DNA from: Symbiotaphrina buchneri
Taxonomy: Eukaryota > Ascomycota > Symbiotaphrinales > Symbiotaphrinaceae
Assembly: GCA_001599915.1 (NCBI GenBank)
Contig: BCIG01000014.1
Span: 186,001 to 250,000, forward strand
DNA length: 64,000 nt
Direction of reading: 5' to 3'
A model generated the notes under the pieces. That model was not told the origin of the DNA, searched no databases, and was given only the letters and a program-made list of their open reading frames with translations. This document shows, in pieces, positions 45,983 through 57,826 of this stretch (its first letter is position 1; each line of letters begins with the position of its first letter). The translations under genes and the position numbers were made by a program.

Positions 45983-47971
45983 AATGACTATCGAGGGTAA
46001 TATCTATCGGTGCTATAGATGCATCTGTTCGTATTTGCCGATTCGGATCTGTTGAGACAGCAGCAGGAACCCAGGAACCACCGTGCTCCCCTTTGAGGCG
46101 AGCTGGACGGACGATCGGTGAGATAAAGGGACAATGACAGACCCCGCTCCCGATCGGGCACAGCAACGGGCGATACAATCACCGTGGCGGAGAAACTTTT
46201 GTAGATCGCACTTTCTTCTGCTGCTGAAGCCTTCCGAGGCTTGTTCGGAGAAATAGAGGATGGTTTGAAACTAAAGAGGGGACTCCTTGGGCTGAACACC
46301 TGGGAAGGGTGGAAGCGAGAGCGAAGGAGGGAGCTGCTAGGCCCAACTAAAAATGTGCAGAAGATAGGTCCGCGCTGGTCACCGGCACTTTTCCACCTTT
46401 CCTGGGCCGGGGATTTGGCAAACTGGGTTTAGGGTGCCGTACAATCCTTGCCCGCTGGACGAGATGAGCATCTGGTCTAGTCCCTTATGAGAAAAAAGGA
46501 CGAGCCACAGCAATGCTTGGGTGAGACTAGCGTCTGGTGTCTCACAGGCACGGCGCACCACAAAGTCCGCTTCCACTTTAATACCTTTCTTTGGTCGCGG
46601 CCACGCAGCATTAGCCGATACTCCGATGGAGCCGAAAGTTTCACCTCTCTTGGCCCTGCTGAAGATCAGGCGTTAATGTGTCAGTAGTGGGCCATGCATA
46701 TGAGACTGAGCCCCCTGAACCCTGAAGATCTCTGCTTCAGCGGCCCCTTTCAATCGGGTCACCTCGATAGAGAGATCCAACTACTACAAGTACCTTGTTG
46801 GGCCGCCGATGGCCCAGTAGACCGGATGCAACACGAGACAGAGGGATTAAAACTCCATCAGCAAATGGAGAGTGGATGCCCTGCATCTCACAGGGCTGAA
46901 ACAATGGGTGATAGATAGGACAGATCAATCTCGGCGACGCTTAGAAAAGACGTGCGAAGGCGGCGTGCCGGCATAGCCCTCATCGAAAAAATAAATATTC
47001 GAGGAATATTCGATGCGCTTGGCGGATTGCCTTCGTATTTATTCTCCTGCGATGAGAACCTTGCAATGAAAACCCTGCAATTCTCGGGTATGACGCCTTC
47101 TGTGAGGCATAACTGGATCTCTCCTGTACTTTGTATAAATTTCCATAGATACAGCACGAGAACACTCCATATCAACCCTCCACATACGACGGCTGTGGAT
47201 GATACTATGTCTTTTCGAATCTCAGCTTGAGGAGGTACAGTATCAGAGGTCATAAGCAGTGATCCAAGTCATTGAGCCTGATATTGAAGACATGGCATCA
47301 TAAAAAAATCCGAATTTAGCACGCGCCTCGAAGAAGTAGCTGAAGGCCCATAGGCATAGGATCACTGGAAGGTCGTTTAGGAGTATGATTTATATGCTTA
47401 GAGAAGTTGAATTTAATGATGAAGACAGCGTAATGTTTATACCCATAAACACGGTCCCCGCTCAATCTCCGGCCGGCTGCTTCATTCAATCTCCATGGAC
47501 CTGTTTCAGTAAGGTATGGGACCCTATATCCCAGGGAAGCGATCTGGAACATGGACCCAAGAGGCCCCTCATTTCAATTGGCCTCTCTTACTCCGCCCAT
47601 TGTCACGTTCCACTCCTCGCCGCCGCTGCAGCAAGTCCTGGAGCGCTCCGGCCGAGTGAAGAATGCGGCATACGTAAGAAACAGTATTTCGGAGATTTTT
47701 TTGTCTTCGAGGTCAGAGTCTCGGCACGGTCAGATATCGCGGTTCATCACTTTCCCCGAACACCGCGCCAAGCTTTTGCCTGGACATCCTCGCCGTACGG
47801 TACGGTAAGCGCGATACCTCGCGCGCCCGGTAGCGGGCAACTCCGGCCGATAAGATAAGGAGCTGTCAAGTCCCTTGAACGACTTGTTGCACTCTCTGAA
47901 GCAAAACACCCTCGAAAACATCCAGATCTCAGTCCTCATTACTACGAGACGTTGCTTTTAACGAACACAAG
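45983..47971. other. 2-kb divergent intergenic region, nikA / ridA
   Basis: This long space holds the nikA promoter and leader. No firm gene is present. One minus-strand ATG frame with a membrane segment (46888-47253) is listed separately at low confidence. Confidence 0.5.
46888..47253 (-). CDS. doubtful small membrane-protein frame
   Basis: I do not recognise this. From an ATG at 47253 the frame codes for 121 residues: MTSDTVPPQAEIRKDIVSST followed by a strong hydrophobic helix (VVCGGLIWSVLVLYLWKFI), then a segment of no clear character. A gtacag donor just after the helix could end the true exon. The N-terminal charge pattern and single helix would suit a tail-anchored or mitochondrial outer-membrane microprotein. 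It may equally be chance in an intergenic region. Confidence 0.22.
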   Translation of the reverse strand: MTSDTVPPQAEIRKDIVSSTAVVCGGLIWSVLVLYLWKFIQSTGEIQLCLTEGVIPENCRVFIARFSSQENKYEGNPPSASNIPRIFIFSMRAMPARRLRTSFLSVAEIDLSYLSPIVSAL

Positions 47972-48527
47972 ATGCCTACCATAGGAAGAGTCGCCGTCAA
48001 GACCGATAAGGCCCCTCCGGCTCCCAACTTTCTGTCGCAGGCTATCATCTCCAATGGGAGTATGTGCCCCGCTTCTGATATAGAACGAAACCCCGAGACT
48101 AAGTAGCTACAGTGGTCTACTGCTCGGGCAGCATCGGAGTGGACCCAAAGACTCTGAAGATCGTGGAAGGCGGTGTTGGTGACAGAGCCGTATGTCCACG
48201 ATGATCCAAGAATCTGGCCCGCCGCTCACGCTATCAACATTCAGGAGCAAGCGCTCAAGAACCTGAAGGCAATCCTCGAAGAGGCCGGTTCAGGCATGCA
48301 GAATGTCGTCAAGGTCAACATCTTCTTGAATAACATGCAGAACTTTGCCGCTGTCAACAAAGTCTATGTCAACTTCTTTGATGAGCCGAGACCCGTTCGT
48401 GACCCTCTCAGGCGTAAGCCCGGCCAAGTAACGTGCTGACTATACACGGCAGGCTCGGACTTGCGTAGCAGCCAAGGAACTCCCTATGGGTACCGACGTT
48501 GAGATAGAATGCGTGGCCTCATTGTGA
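47972..48527 (+). CDS. RidA / YjgF-family enamine/imine deaminase (Hmf1-Mmf1 type)
   Basis: RidA proteins hydrolyse reactive 2-aminoacrylate-type enamines formed by PLP enzymes, protecting those enzymes. Four exons (47972-48059, 48113-48189, 48245-48394, 48453-48527) give 129 residues, the standard size. Family words are NGMVYCSGSIGVDPKT, the substrate-pocket region VEGGVGDRAEQALKNLKAILEEAGS, VVKVNIFLNNM, FAAVNKVYVNFF, and PARTCVAAKELPMGTDVEIECVA. The Arg in PARTCVAA corresponds to the conserved carboxylate-binding arginine. No mitochondrial presequence is visible, so a cytosolic Hmf1-like form is likely. Intron 3 uses a gttcgt donor rather than the nearby gtaagc, since only that choice keeps the frame. 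Confidence 0.92.
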
Positions 48528-49084
48528 GCATTGTTAAAGCATCGGTTGCGGGGGAAGAAAGGCCTCAGCCGTAAGACGACCGCTTCGGTGTTGTAGTCGA
48601 CGAGTGAGGCCCTCCCCTTACGACCCACACATTCCTGACTCTTGTCTTTCTGTTCAACAGGAATGTGCGCTCCAAGCTCTGAGAAGTTGGCGGAGTTGGA
48701 TACGAAAGCCATTGATATCTCACACGTATCGCGATTTCAAATTAGTCAAAAAGAGTATCAACGAACAAAAGTCTTATTGAATTTATCTAACGAATTCCAA
48801 TCTTGTTGCTAGTCTGAAAATATGCATCTCCCTCTTCAGTAGTCGATTTCCAAGTCTCATCCAGGTTACCTTTCCTTGTGAGAAAGCTTGTGCTACATTG
48901 TTGCTATGCAGGGGTCATACCGAACAAAGAACCTTGGGGCCAACCTCACTGCCCAGAGTTCCTGTTTAGATAACACCTCCTAGCCATGTTTGCGACGAGA
49001 TTTGAATTGCGCCTAGCTTGCTAATGTCATCTGAAAGGTGCCGAGTCGATTGACTGGTAGATAACGAGGATTGCCGCTAACAAA
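48528..49084. other. intergenic, ridA 3' region and promoter of the next gene
   Basis: No gene, repeat or regulatory motif that I can support lies in these 557 bp. Confidence 0.5.
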
Positions 49085-50667
49085 ATGTCCGGCCGCGCAC
49101 CCACGAGAAGAACCCGGGCAGCAGTCGCTTCAGGTGCATATAAGAGTTCTAACTCCAGTTCGGAAGGGCTCAAGAGCGGTAAGACAAAGACCGTCTCTCT
49201 CGCCGACCCATCGGGGCAAGTAGCACCGAGAGGACAGTCTCCTGTCAAGAAACCCGGAAAGAGGTCTGCCGCGGACGTACACCCCGAGGAAGCTCCAAAG
49301 AAAAGAAACAAGAAAGCGTCAGAAGAAGCATCAGAGGAAGAGGAAGAGAACAGCAGCAACCCCGATGAAGATGACCCAGCCGAAACATTGGGCCAGGTTG
49401 TCGAGCAGGTCGCGGAGAGTGAGAAGCTGTCCAAGGAATGGAAGGTCCAGCCTGACCAGGGGCCAGGGCAGCATCGTGGTGCCCCTCAGGCTGCCCATGG
49501 GGCTTCAGACTCTAGGATAGAACAAGCCAAGAAAGCGGCAATGCAAGAGAGAAAGGAAGAGGCCATCATGACCCTGAGTGACATCCGGGAGCACTTCGGA
49601 ATCGACCAAGATGACACCGATGCCTCTGACTCTGCGAGCGAGATAGATGAGGAAGGCCGCTGGGTGTTCAAAGCTCACCCGTCTCTTCCTAGGACGGACG
49701 ACTACTTTGCCGAATCTCTATCCTACCTGAATGACTTGATCAGGGCTTGGAGTCAAGAGCAGGCGTTCTCAATGGCAGATGACGGCCAACTCTTCCCCAG
49801 TCTTTTTACGCGGTTATTCGGGGGAAAGAGGTCGGAGTTGTCACGTTTCTGTGACATTGTCGGAGGCGAGGACAACTTCGGGCAGCTTTTGGCGACCCAA
49901 CAAGGCAGAAGCGTCTTAATTGCCAGCATCTTGCTGAAGGCATTGCAGACGTCCGTCTTCGAGAGGTCAGCGGATGGGAGGAAGATGTTGTTCGGAGCTA
50001 CATCAGTCCAAAGCACGACATTGGGGTCGATGGGAAGAAATATGAGCAAAGGGATTGGTTGGTCCTTCACCTCTAGTCTAGGCGTATACCGATACTGATC
50101 CCGCAGCCTTCGAGCAACACCTCCATTGGGCGAATGCCATCAACGCTCTTCTAGGGCGCTCCGCCGTCCCCGAGGATTTCGATAGCAAGGTTATCAATTT
50201 GACTCTGCAGGTCTACACCCTCCTCGAACCACTCATCGAGGCCCAACCAGCATCTTCATCCAGATCCAAAGTGTTGTCGAGGGAAGAGGTGGATCGTATC
50301 AACGGCCTGTGGAGCATTATCGATCATGCGGCAAAACTGTCGGTTGACCTTCGGCGCGAGCCCGCTCTCTATGCTCTATGAGCTCCTGGTGGCCAAAAAA
50401 GGGATGCCGTTCGATGCAGGCAATATGACCTGCGTCAATCCGGCTGTGACGAATGTCGAGCAGGAGAAGGGCAAGCCTCGACGGCTGGTGGTCCAGGTCA
50501 TGTGTGGCCTTGGGCTGGAGGCATTCGAGCCAGGAAATGGAGGAGAGGGTGGGAATGACTGGGGGTACCGTAAGAGGGTTCTGTACGCGCCAGAGGTGTG
50601 GGTGACGTGGGCTGGTCAAACCACAAGCTGGGCGGAATGGGCGAAGCAGAATGTTCTCAAAGCGTAG
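49085..50667 (+). CDS. uncharacterised acidic protein, frame broken by a 7-bp tandem duplication
   Basis: I do not recognise this family. Exon 1 is 49085-50057 and exon 2 starts at 50107; a 49-nt intron with a gttggt donor, TACTGAT branch-like site and CAG acceptor links KGI to AFEQHLHWANAINALLG. The first 115 residues are basic then acidic and Lys/Glu/Ser-rich (KKPGKR..., EEASEEEEENSS), suggesting a nuclear protein. The middle is helical (DDYFAESLSYLNDLIRAWSQEQAF; LFPSLFTRLFGGKRSELSRF). In exon 2 the frame reads to a TGA shortly after REPALY, while the next frame continues YELLVAKKGMPFDAGNMTC to a TAG at 50665. The switch falls exactly on two adjacent copies of ctctatg (50367-50373, 50374-50380). 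One copy alone would keep a single frame of about 500 residues, so the break looks recent or is a sequence error. Confidence 0.7.
50367..50380 (+). repeat. 7-bp perfect tandem duplication (ctctatg x2)
   Basis: Two adjacent identical 7-mers lie inside coding sequence and shift the frame by one base relative to a single copy. The position coincides with the only break in the gene. Confidence 0.9.
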
Positions 50668-51117
50668 GCAAAAATCTACAATAAAGTGCTCAATCCTGGT
50701 GGTCCGATTACGGTGGACAAGAAAATCTTCTCAATTTCTGGACTAGAATACATGGTGGAAGAAGTCGTGAAGTGACTCCAAATGCTCACAGGCAATGTTT
50801 TTGTTCCCTTTTTCAGTGTCTTCTCAAGAGTCCCGATGAGTGAGACTCAGCTGCACCGTTTTAGATGTTTTGCCAGCACAAATGACAAGTGATGTCCGAA
50901 CATCAGGGCAACCAATCTCGTGATGTCCGTTTAGAATCAAGACAGAACGCACGGTGAAAGCAATTTGGAATATCGCTGCAGATGCAGGAAGAAACGAGTC
51001 GAGCTCTGAAGTGAACCACGACAGATATTGCGCATGTCCGGACCGGCCAAGCAGCAGGCTTATTGGTCAGCAACGCTCCTTGAACCTTCAAGTAATGGAA
51101 GACGCCGACATGCTCGA
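50668..51117. other. convergent 3' region between two uncharacterised genes
   Basis: These 450 bp hold two converging 3' ends. Nothing else is seen. Confidence 0.5.
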
Positions 51118-54100
51118 TCAAAAGTGATCCATCCTTGCCCGCCAGTCTTGAACAAGTTCGGAGACGCACGAAAGGCTCTGTCTTGTCATAAGGTACGACA
51201 ATTCCGCTTTATTCGCAGCTTGTTTGGCTTGCTCCATAGCTTTTTCTGCTTCACGAGAACTGGTGATAGCATCGACGAGCACCTGACCCATTCTGAGGAG
51301 TTGTTGCGCCCTCCTAGGGACTCGAGTCTCCTTCCGTGCTTCCTCAATGATACGCATCGCCAGCGAAGTGGAAGCAGCAGCAATGTCTGGATGTGGAGAT
51401 GCGCCCGAGGCGGACGGAGTCCCTGCAGATGTCTGCCTGGGATGTTGGGTGCCGATAGATTCTGTCGGAGGAGCCTGGTGCACATGAGACTTTGGAACAT
51501 GCATCGTACGTCGACGAGAGGCGGGACTGTCTTCTTGGATGGGACTGAACATGCGCCCATCCATAACGCTTGAAGATCGCTTGGTCGTTTCCTTCGGTTC
51601 AGCAGAGCGCCGAAAAAGGCCCCGCAAGCTTGACATGGCTTGCCTGCTCTTCGATCGGGATCTAGAGGACACAGGCTGTTGTTTGTGTGAGTCGACAGGA
51701 GCAGTCATTGGTCTGAGCAACGTCGCCTCTGGTACAGGCTTAGCAACCGTAAGTGTGTTCACCGATTTACCGCGGCTGTGCGAATGCTTGAAGTCGCTGG
51801 ACAAGCGGCGAGAGACTTCATTATCCTTCTCTCGTTGCGTATATGCTGTTGGCTTTACGGTGAAGTCAGGGACGACAGCACGTGAAGAGCTTCTGGGAGG
51901 ATAGACAGGCTTCTTTAGGACGGGAATAGATGTCTTCTGTTGCAAAGACGGGACGCCCTTTCTCTGTATGGAAGTCGGCGTGGCAGCTGTCTTCTTCAGT
52001 GGGTCATCGCGCGAACTTATTATCGAAGGGCGTCCAACGGAGTGGATAGAAACCCTGCTAGCCCTACGCACAGGGGTTTCGTCGATAATCAGGCCTCGAC
52101 GATTGGAATAGTTCTGCACGTACTCCTTCATGACCTCGGGTAGAAATTCCTCGGATAGTGTGGTCGTGACAGAAGGACTGTAGCTGGGAGTGCTACGGGG
52201 TGTGGCTTCGCTCGGCTCATCAGTAGGTTCCTTGACAGCTAGACCGGCAACAGTTGCAGTAGTTTCCGTGAGTACTTGTCTTGAACTGTCATATTCAGTA
52301 AGTTGATCATTCCCACCGGGAGTGTCAACGCGATCCGGAGAATCAGTTGATCTTTGGCTAGGTGTGGTTACAGGTTCCACGGTTTGGTTGCGAAGATCTC
52401 CCATCGTGGCTGTCCTCTTGCCGGTAGTAAGAATCAAAGCAGCGGCATCAGCACTCTTTGCTTTATCCTCTCTGTTCTTCAATGCTTGCTCGCTTGTCTG
52501 GCGTGGCGACGGAGAGCTAGTAGCACTGTGTGATCTCAGTAAAGCACCGTTGGTCGAAGTCCTGCCCATAGAGGGTTGAGATTGTCCAGAAGTTCTTCTA
52601 AACTCCTTTGTCACTGTAGTACGATGCAGATTGCTTAGTTTTCGAGACAACTGAGCCTTCACTGTATGCTCTTCTGTGGACACAGTCTGACCAAACAGTA
52701 CCTCCTCAGCATCATTGTAGATTTTCAAGGTGGGTCCGACATCTGGATGCATGGCCGAGAGCCGCTTGGTTCGATAAGAAGAGGAAGGCGAAATAGGGGG
52801 AGCAGGAGGAGACCGTTCGGGGGGACCATGCGTCGCCTTAAAGTCCGGGCCAGGTGAAATGTGCTCAATCGGCGTGCAGAACGACTGGGAGTCGGAGTCC
52901 ACGTCCCCGTCACGGGAGGCATTATCTTCGAATATCGCAAAAGTCTTGTCTGCAGCATCCGCTTTTGCGCCGTCTAGAAGAGCAAGTCTGTTTGGCACTG
53001 ACGTCTCGGTTTGCGCTTGCTGGAGAAGATCGGAAACGGTCTGCTCGAACAGGTGAACTGATCGCTTTTCGTGCACCTGCCGTGGGCGTCCTTGTAGAAT
53101 TTGATCAGCTGCTTGAGCCGCGTCCATCTTGGCTATCCTAGGATTTGAGTTCCTAGCGCTTTGTTTTCCATATGCCGTTGGTGAGGGGGTTTTGGACGAG
53201 TTGCGAAGGCCAGATGCTTGATCATGACTGCCTTTGGTAGTAGGCGTCTCAGAGCGTTGAGCATTCACGGTAGGAGACACACCGTGAAGGTTGGAACCAA
53301 CCGTTGGGCCATTGCTTGCTGCCTTCTGAGCTCGAAGCATAGACGTTCTGGTTGGCCGAGGCTCCGCTGGCTTCCTGACTCCATGTTCGGTGTGTTTCAG
53401 CGGTCCAGGCTCTTGTCGTTGATTGACACCTCTCGCATTTGTGGCAGATGTCGTAGATACACCACTACGCACCGGTTTGCGTGGAATGCTCTGAGGGGCG
53501 CGTATGATATTAGGGCTCATGTCCCTCAGGACAGGTTGCCCAGATTGATGGATACGTCGGTCAATAGTGGGAATCCTTGATTGAGGCGCCATGTTTGTTG
53601 CTGATGATACACGCTTTGTCTCGACCTCAATTGTTACTTCTTTTCTGATGCGCATGTCTGTCTGCTTGACAGGAGATAGTGCAGGCCACTCCTCTTTCTC
53701 AGCAGGATTTCCGGGCGGGGAGCGGTGGAGTGGTGCCACAGTCGCATCAATCAAGCTCCGACCCTGTTTCACGGGGCTCATGGAGAGAACCTGAGCAACG
53801 GGCGGGCTAGGTAAAGGCTTCTCTGAGGGAAGACATTTGTCCTGGCGAGGAGTAGAAACAGATCGCGGACTTTGATGACCGGGTGTATTCGATCGTTGTC
53901 TCTGCTATCATTCCTGTCAAATAATGAACGAGCTGCATGGCATTCCGAGGGATCTTACATGCAGGATATTAGCCCCTTGTCCTTCCAACAACCCCTTCTG
54001 CTTAGGGTGAGACGCTGCACTCTTCATGCGAAGTCCGACGCGCTTGGCAGCAGAGGCCATCCAAGTGTTGCCTTTAGGGACATTGGGTTTTGCAGACGCT

Positions 54101-54330
54101 GGTTGGTCGAATTGAAGCGGAGTATGCGGTCTAGCAGCCGGCAGACGACTCTGGGACGATTGAGATATGGAAGCGCTTGTAGCAGACATAAGGCGCGGGG
54201 ACGTTGAGCGATTTGCACCAGGATCCTTCCCACGCTGCTTTCTGGCAGATGAATCTACCACGTCTGTTGACCCACTGGCAGCATTCGGACCCCTAGGTTT
54301 CGTAGCCCCTACGCTGACCAAAGGAGCCAT
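51118..54330 (-). CDS. large Ser/Pro-rich, mostly disordered protein of unknown function
   Basis: I do not recognise a domain. Two exons (54330-53959 and 53901-51118) give about 1051 residues. The intron (donor gtaaga at 53958) ends in tagcag, so splicing at either AG changes the protein by one Gln. Composition is Ser, Thr, Pro, Arg and Lys with many SP/TP sites (SPSPRQTSEQ, SPVKQ twice, RTPSYSPSV-like), the hallmark of a cytoskeletal or cell-cycle phosphoprotein, but this is only inference. The last 80 residues are a predicted coiled coil or helical bundle (SLAMRIIEEARKETRVPRRA, REAEKAMEQAKQAANKAELS), the most conserved-looking part. The start is the ATG at 54330 (MAPLVSVGATKPRG). The mitochondrial lysyl-tRNA synthetase gene lies upstream in the same direction. 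Confidence 0.78.
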
Positions 54331-54811
54331 GATCGAATGGGCGAGCACGCAAGCTGCCAAACGATCACCGTTACCTTGCTGCTTGTTGGATGGAAGAAGA
54401 GGTAAGAGTGCCAATCAATAGAGGAAAGGAGGCCCACTGATCTGGCAGGTCAGTGGTTTCGCACGCCACGAAGAGACGCGGTCAAGGTGCAGAAGATGTG
54501 GGAAAGGAAGCCACGCCTGGAAGATAGCCAGGCGAAACAGTGAATGAGGCAGAGACTGCTTAAGGACGTCAAAACAAACACAGCACGTCAACAAAACCAC
54601 CGCCGTGGGTTCGTGTTATGCAGTGAATGTTGAGTCTCTGCTAGAGCCTGGAAGCACCGCAGCCTGAAAGCATCGCGCTGCCATTCACTCCCTCCCTCAA
54701 AACGCATACACGCCCGCTCATAGGTTTGGTGGCACATTACATTATAACCACGTACATTTCAAGTCATGTATAGAGGAAACGGTCCTTCCGCAAGGAGAAA
54801 GAAGACTGCAC
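54331..54811. other. intergenic, promoter of the disordered-protein gene and msk1 3' region
   Basis: Both neighbours are on the minus strand. These 481 bp show no gene or repeat. Confidence 0.5.
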
Positions 54812-56656
54812 TTAGCTATTTGCCTCATCAGCTACGAGTTGAGCTTCTTGTGACCGTCCTAACGCAACAACGTTCCTCAGGTTTCCAAAAGCCAGCACGT
54901 CCCCAATCCGAGCGGCTCCCGAGAACAGCATACAGATCCTATCAAGTCCACAACCCCAGCCCCCGGTAGGAGGCAAGCCCCACTCCAAAGCCTGCAGGTA
55001 GTTCTCGTCAATTCCTGTCTCGTCCTCCGCGTCGCGGTAGCTAGCTTGCTGTACAAATTTCCGCCGTTGTTCCACCGGGGAATTCTCCTCTTCATATGCG
55101 TTGATGAGTTCACGCCCCTGAACAAACAGCTCCACACGAGCTGAGACTCGCTGCTGACTTGCGGGATGGATGAATGATTTTGATAATGGCGAAAGACATT
55201 CAGGATAGTAGCATATGAAAGTAGGTTCTGTACACTGCGGTTCAATGTACATTGAGGATAGCCGGTCAAGCAGCCGTGGCAGATTGACCGTCGCAGGAAG
55301 CGGTATAGACAATTCCGCGAACATCTTTAAAACACATTCAAGCGCCCCTGGTTCAGATAGATTGGGAATTGGGCGACCGATCGCTTTCTCTAGAGCTGGA
55401 AAGAAATCGATACGCCTGAATGGTGCCGTAAAATTTATATCTAATGGCGGAAGGGATGAGTATGTCGTCTTTTTCTTGTGCTCTACATGATTTGCCAGAC
55501 CTGAGAGCATGGTTTCGGTCATGCAGATAAGATTTTCCAGGTCGGCGAAAGACTTGTAGAACTCGCAGCTAGTGTATTCCGGATTATGTGTGCTGTCCAA
55601 CCCTGTTATTGTCAACATATAGACCAGCCTCTATGCCCAGTGGACCTCTTGCCTTCGTTTCTGAAGTTGGGACCAATCTCGAAGACTCTGTCCATGCCCC
55701 CGAGGATCAGCCGCTTTAGCCACAGCTCTGGTGCAATGCGTAACGAAATTCTTCGGCCGGGGAACTCTGTGGCCGACGTATAGAAAGGTCGAGCGACCGC
55801 CCCCCCTGCGGCATCAGAAAGTATGGGAGTTTCCACTTCCAGGAATCCATCTTCGAGCAGGAAAGTTCTGAGGTACTGAATGATATGTGACCTCAATCGA
55901 AGGGTATCCGCGCTTCTTCGGTTGACCAGGAGGTCCACGTGCGGGGTAGCCCTTCGAGTCTCCTGATCGAGCAGCGTCTCTGGTAATTGGTGTAAGCTGG
56001 GAGACAGGAGCTTTGGTAGTTCTATAGCCTCGACAGACAATTCTCCTCGACTTGTACGGTGGGGGATGCCAGTTATAGCTTGAAATAGTCAATTACGCTG
56101 TCAATAAGATACAACTATTGACTTACAGTATATATCTCCCCGGCGTAAGATATGATAGAATGTTTTGAACTCCGCGGTAGATACGCCAGAATCTTGCAAC
56201 TTCCTAAGGTTGCAGAGGGCTTGCACTCCATGCCCATCTTGCACGAGGTCAAAGAAAACCAGTTTCGCTCCGGCTATGCGCGATGAGGTGACTCGGCCTG
56301 GGACTTGTGAGCCAATTCCCTTCGTGGAAGAATCAGGGCTAGGCACCTCTTAAAGTAACAACTTCCCCAGAAACATAGTCGCCGGGCTGTAGCCTTTCAT
56401 GCTTTCTACGGAAAGCTTCACAGCTCACTGCCCGCTTATCGGCCTCTATACGTGGATAGGCCAGAGATCCTGTCCCCGAAAGCTCATGTAGCCGCTGGCT
56501 TACCGGGGACAGCTGCTGAGTTTGGGATTTCGAGACTGTCTCGGCATGGCTGAGGCGGGCAGCGGAGAAGAAACGTGCATATGCAGCTGAAGCCGCGCGA
56601 GGAATGGTCACTTTGCAAATGTATGGCCGTAGAAACCGAGAAGGGACATTGTTCAT
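54812..56656 (-). CDS. msk1: mitochondrial lysyl-tRNA synthetase (class II)
   Basis: The enzyme charges mitochondrial tRNA-Lys. Four exons (56656-56347, 56297-56127, 56078-55653, 55602-54812) give 565 residues. The N terminus is Arg/Ala/Ser-rich without acids (RFLRPYICKVTIPRAASAAYARFF), a mitochondrial presequence. The OB-fold anticodon domain reads GRVTSSRIAGAKLVFFDL. Class II motif 1 lies around FLLEDGFLEVETPIL, motif 2 is [22 protein letters not shown], and motif 3 is GWGCGLDRICMLFSG. The splices are informative. Intron 2 (56126-56079) ends in AAG. Intron 3 (55652-55603) begins gcaaga, a GC-AG intron inside motif 2, where conserved residues on both sides leave no GT alternative. Bacterial-type lysyl enzymes share this architecture; the presequence marks it as the organellar copy. 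Confidence 0.93.
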
Positions 56657-57129
56657 TCCTGTAAGGGCGTAAGCAAAAGTCTATCATGAAACTGGCCTCG
56701 TAGAGGAAGAAGATTGATAGAAAGTCAGAATAATGAGATTTTTAAGTCATACGCTCGGAAGCGTCAGTCGCAACGGTTCTTGAAGAGTTGTTTCTTCATA
56801 CTTCCAGGAAAGATAAGCAGAAAGGGGAAGTACAAACCTCAGAGCACGGCGCCTAAGCCAGACTACGAATGAGCCTGAAGATGCACAAGCTTAGCAGGGA
56901 AAGATGCGGCTTCAAGACGAGGAGTTGAGGAAGCGGGCTCGCGGGCTTTTGCATCGCGAAAAGCGAAATGTGGAGGAAGCTTTTTCCGCTAGGCTTGGAG
57001 GTCCTAGCTCTGGATCCTACCCGTCGCAGATTCGAGCGCAGCTAAGTATCGCTGTGCACCTTCACAGACGACGCCCAGCATCTACACATAGACTACCTCG
57101 AATCAAGTCCTTCTTCTAAGCGTCCGAAG
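56657..57129. promoter_or_regulatory. divergent intergenic region, msk1 / tim10
   Basis: These 473 bp separate two nuclear genes for mitochondrial proteins that diverge from each other. Shared control is possible. No gene is supported; a short ATG frame at 56904 is not convincing. Confidence 0.5.
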
Positions 57130-57483
57130 ATGTCTTTTCTTTTCGGCGGCCGTCCTCAGCTGTCCTCGGAGCAGAAGATTGCGGCGGCAGAGACCGAAGT
57201 GGAGATGGTGTCTGACATGTTCAACCGGTAAATGGCTACCCTCGATGATAGTCAAGTATGTTGAGCGGGACTCTGATTGCAGTTTTACAGACTCACACAA
57301 TCTTGCACGAAGAAATGCATACCGACGGACTACCGCGAAGCTGAGCTGAATAAGGGCGAGTCCGTTTGCCTCGACAGATGCGTGTCGAAGTTTTTCGAGG
57401 TCAACATGAAGGTCAGCGAAAAGATGCAGGGGGAAGCAGCTCAGAGACAAGGTGGTGGTGGCATGGCAGGATTTGGGATGTAG
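57130..57483 (+). CDS. tim10: mitochondrial intermembrane-space chaperone Tim10
   Basis: Tim10 pairs with Tim9 to carry hydrophobic precursors across the intermembrane space to TIM22. Two exons (57130-57227 and 57291-57483, 63-nt intron) give 96 residues. The start [21 protein letters not shown] and the twin CX3C motifs (CTKKC and CLDRC), oxidised by Mia40, are diagnostic; [24 protein letters not shown] is the spacer and second motif. The tail is Gly-rich ([10 protein letters not shown]). The intron lies just before the first CX3C motif. Its neighbour across the divergent promoter also serves mitochondria. Confidence 0.95.
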
Positions 57484-57826
57484 AGGACTGCAAATGTTAC
57501 TGTCATAGTCTTGCCTTGTTGGTACGGTTGGCTGGGATTGTCATGCTACAAAGTATGGTTTCAAGCGGGACGTGCAAGGGGCCATGCGGTGCTTGCTTTA
57601 CCACCTATTGGAAGCAAACAGCTATGAATATTTCTGGCCAATGTATAATAAGTATCGGAGTCTTTGGGTCTCTCCTCCAGGATATAAGGAAGAGTACAGA
57701 ATCGCTCTTGCGAGATTGCCCTCCAACGCTTGAAACTCACTCCAACGCCTATAGGTAGATGCCCTTGGTATAATGTTCCGTCGCCTGTTATACAAACCTC
57801 CTGTACAGACTGAGATCGTGCGGTGT
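57484..57826. other. convergent 3' region, tim10 / Stb6-like
   Basis: This 343-bp stretch holds two converging 3' UTRs. No other feature is seen. Confidence 0.5.

Noticed and set aside
48414-48452. gtaagc donor for ridA intron 3
   Set aside because: It has a better donor consensus than gttcgt at 48395, but it puts the conserved TCVAAKELP segment out of frame.
49085-50098. unspliced end of the acidic protein at 50098
   Set aside because: A gttggt...cag intron joins it in frame to a long downstream exon, so the short form is unlikely.
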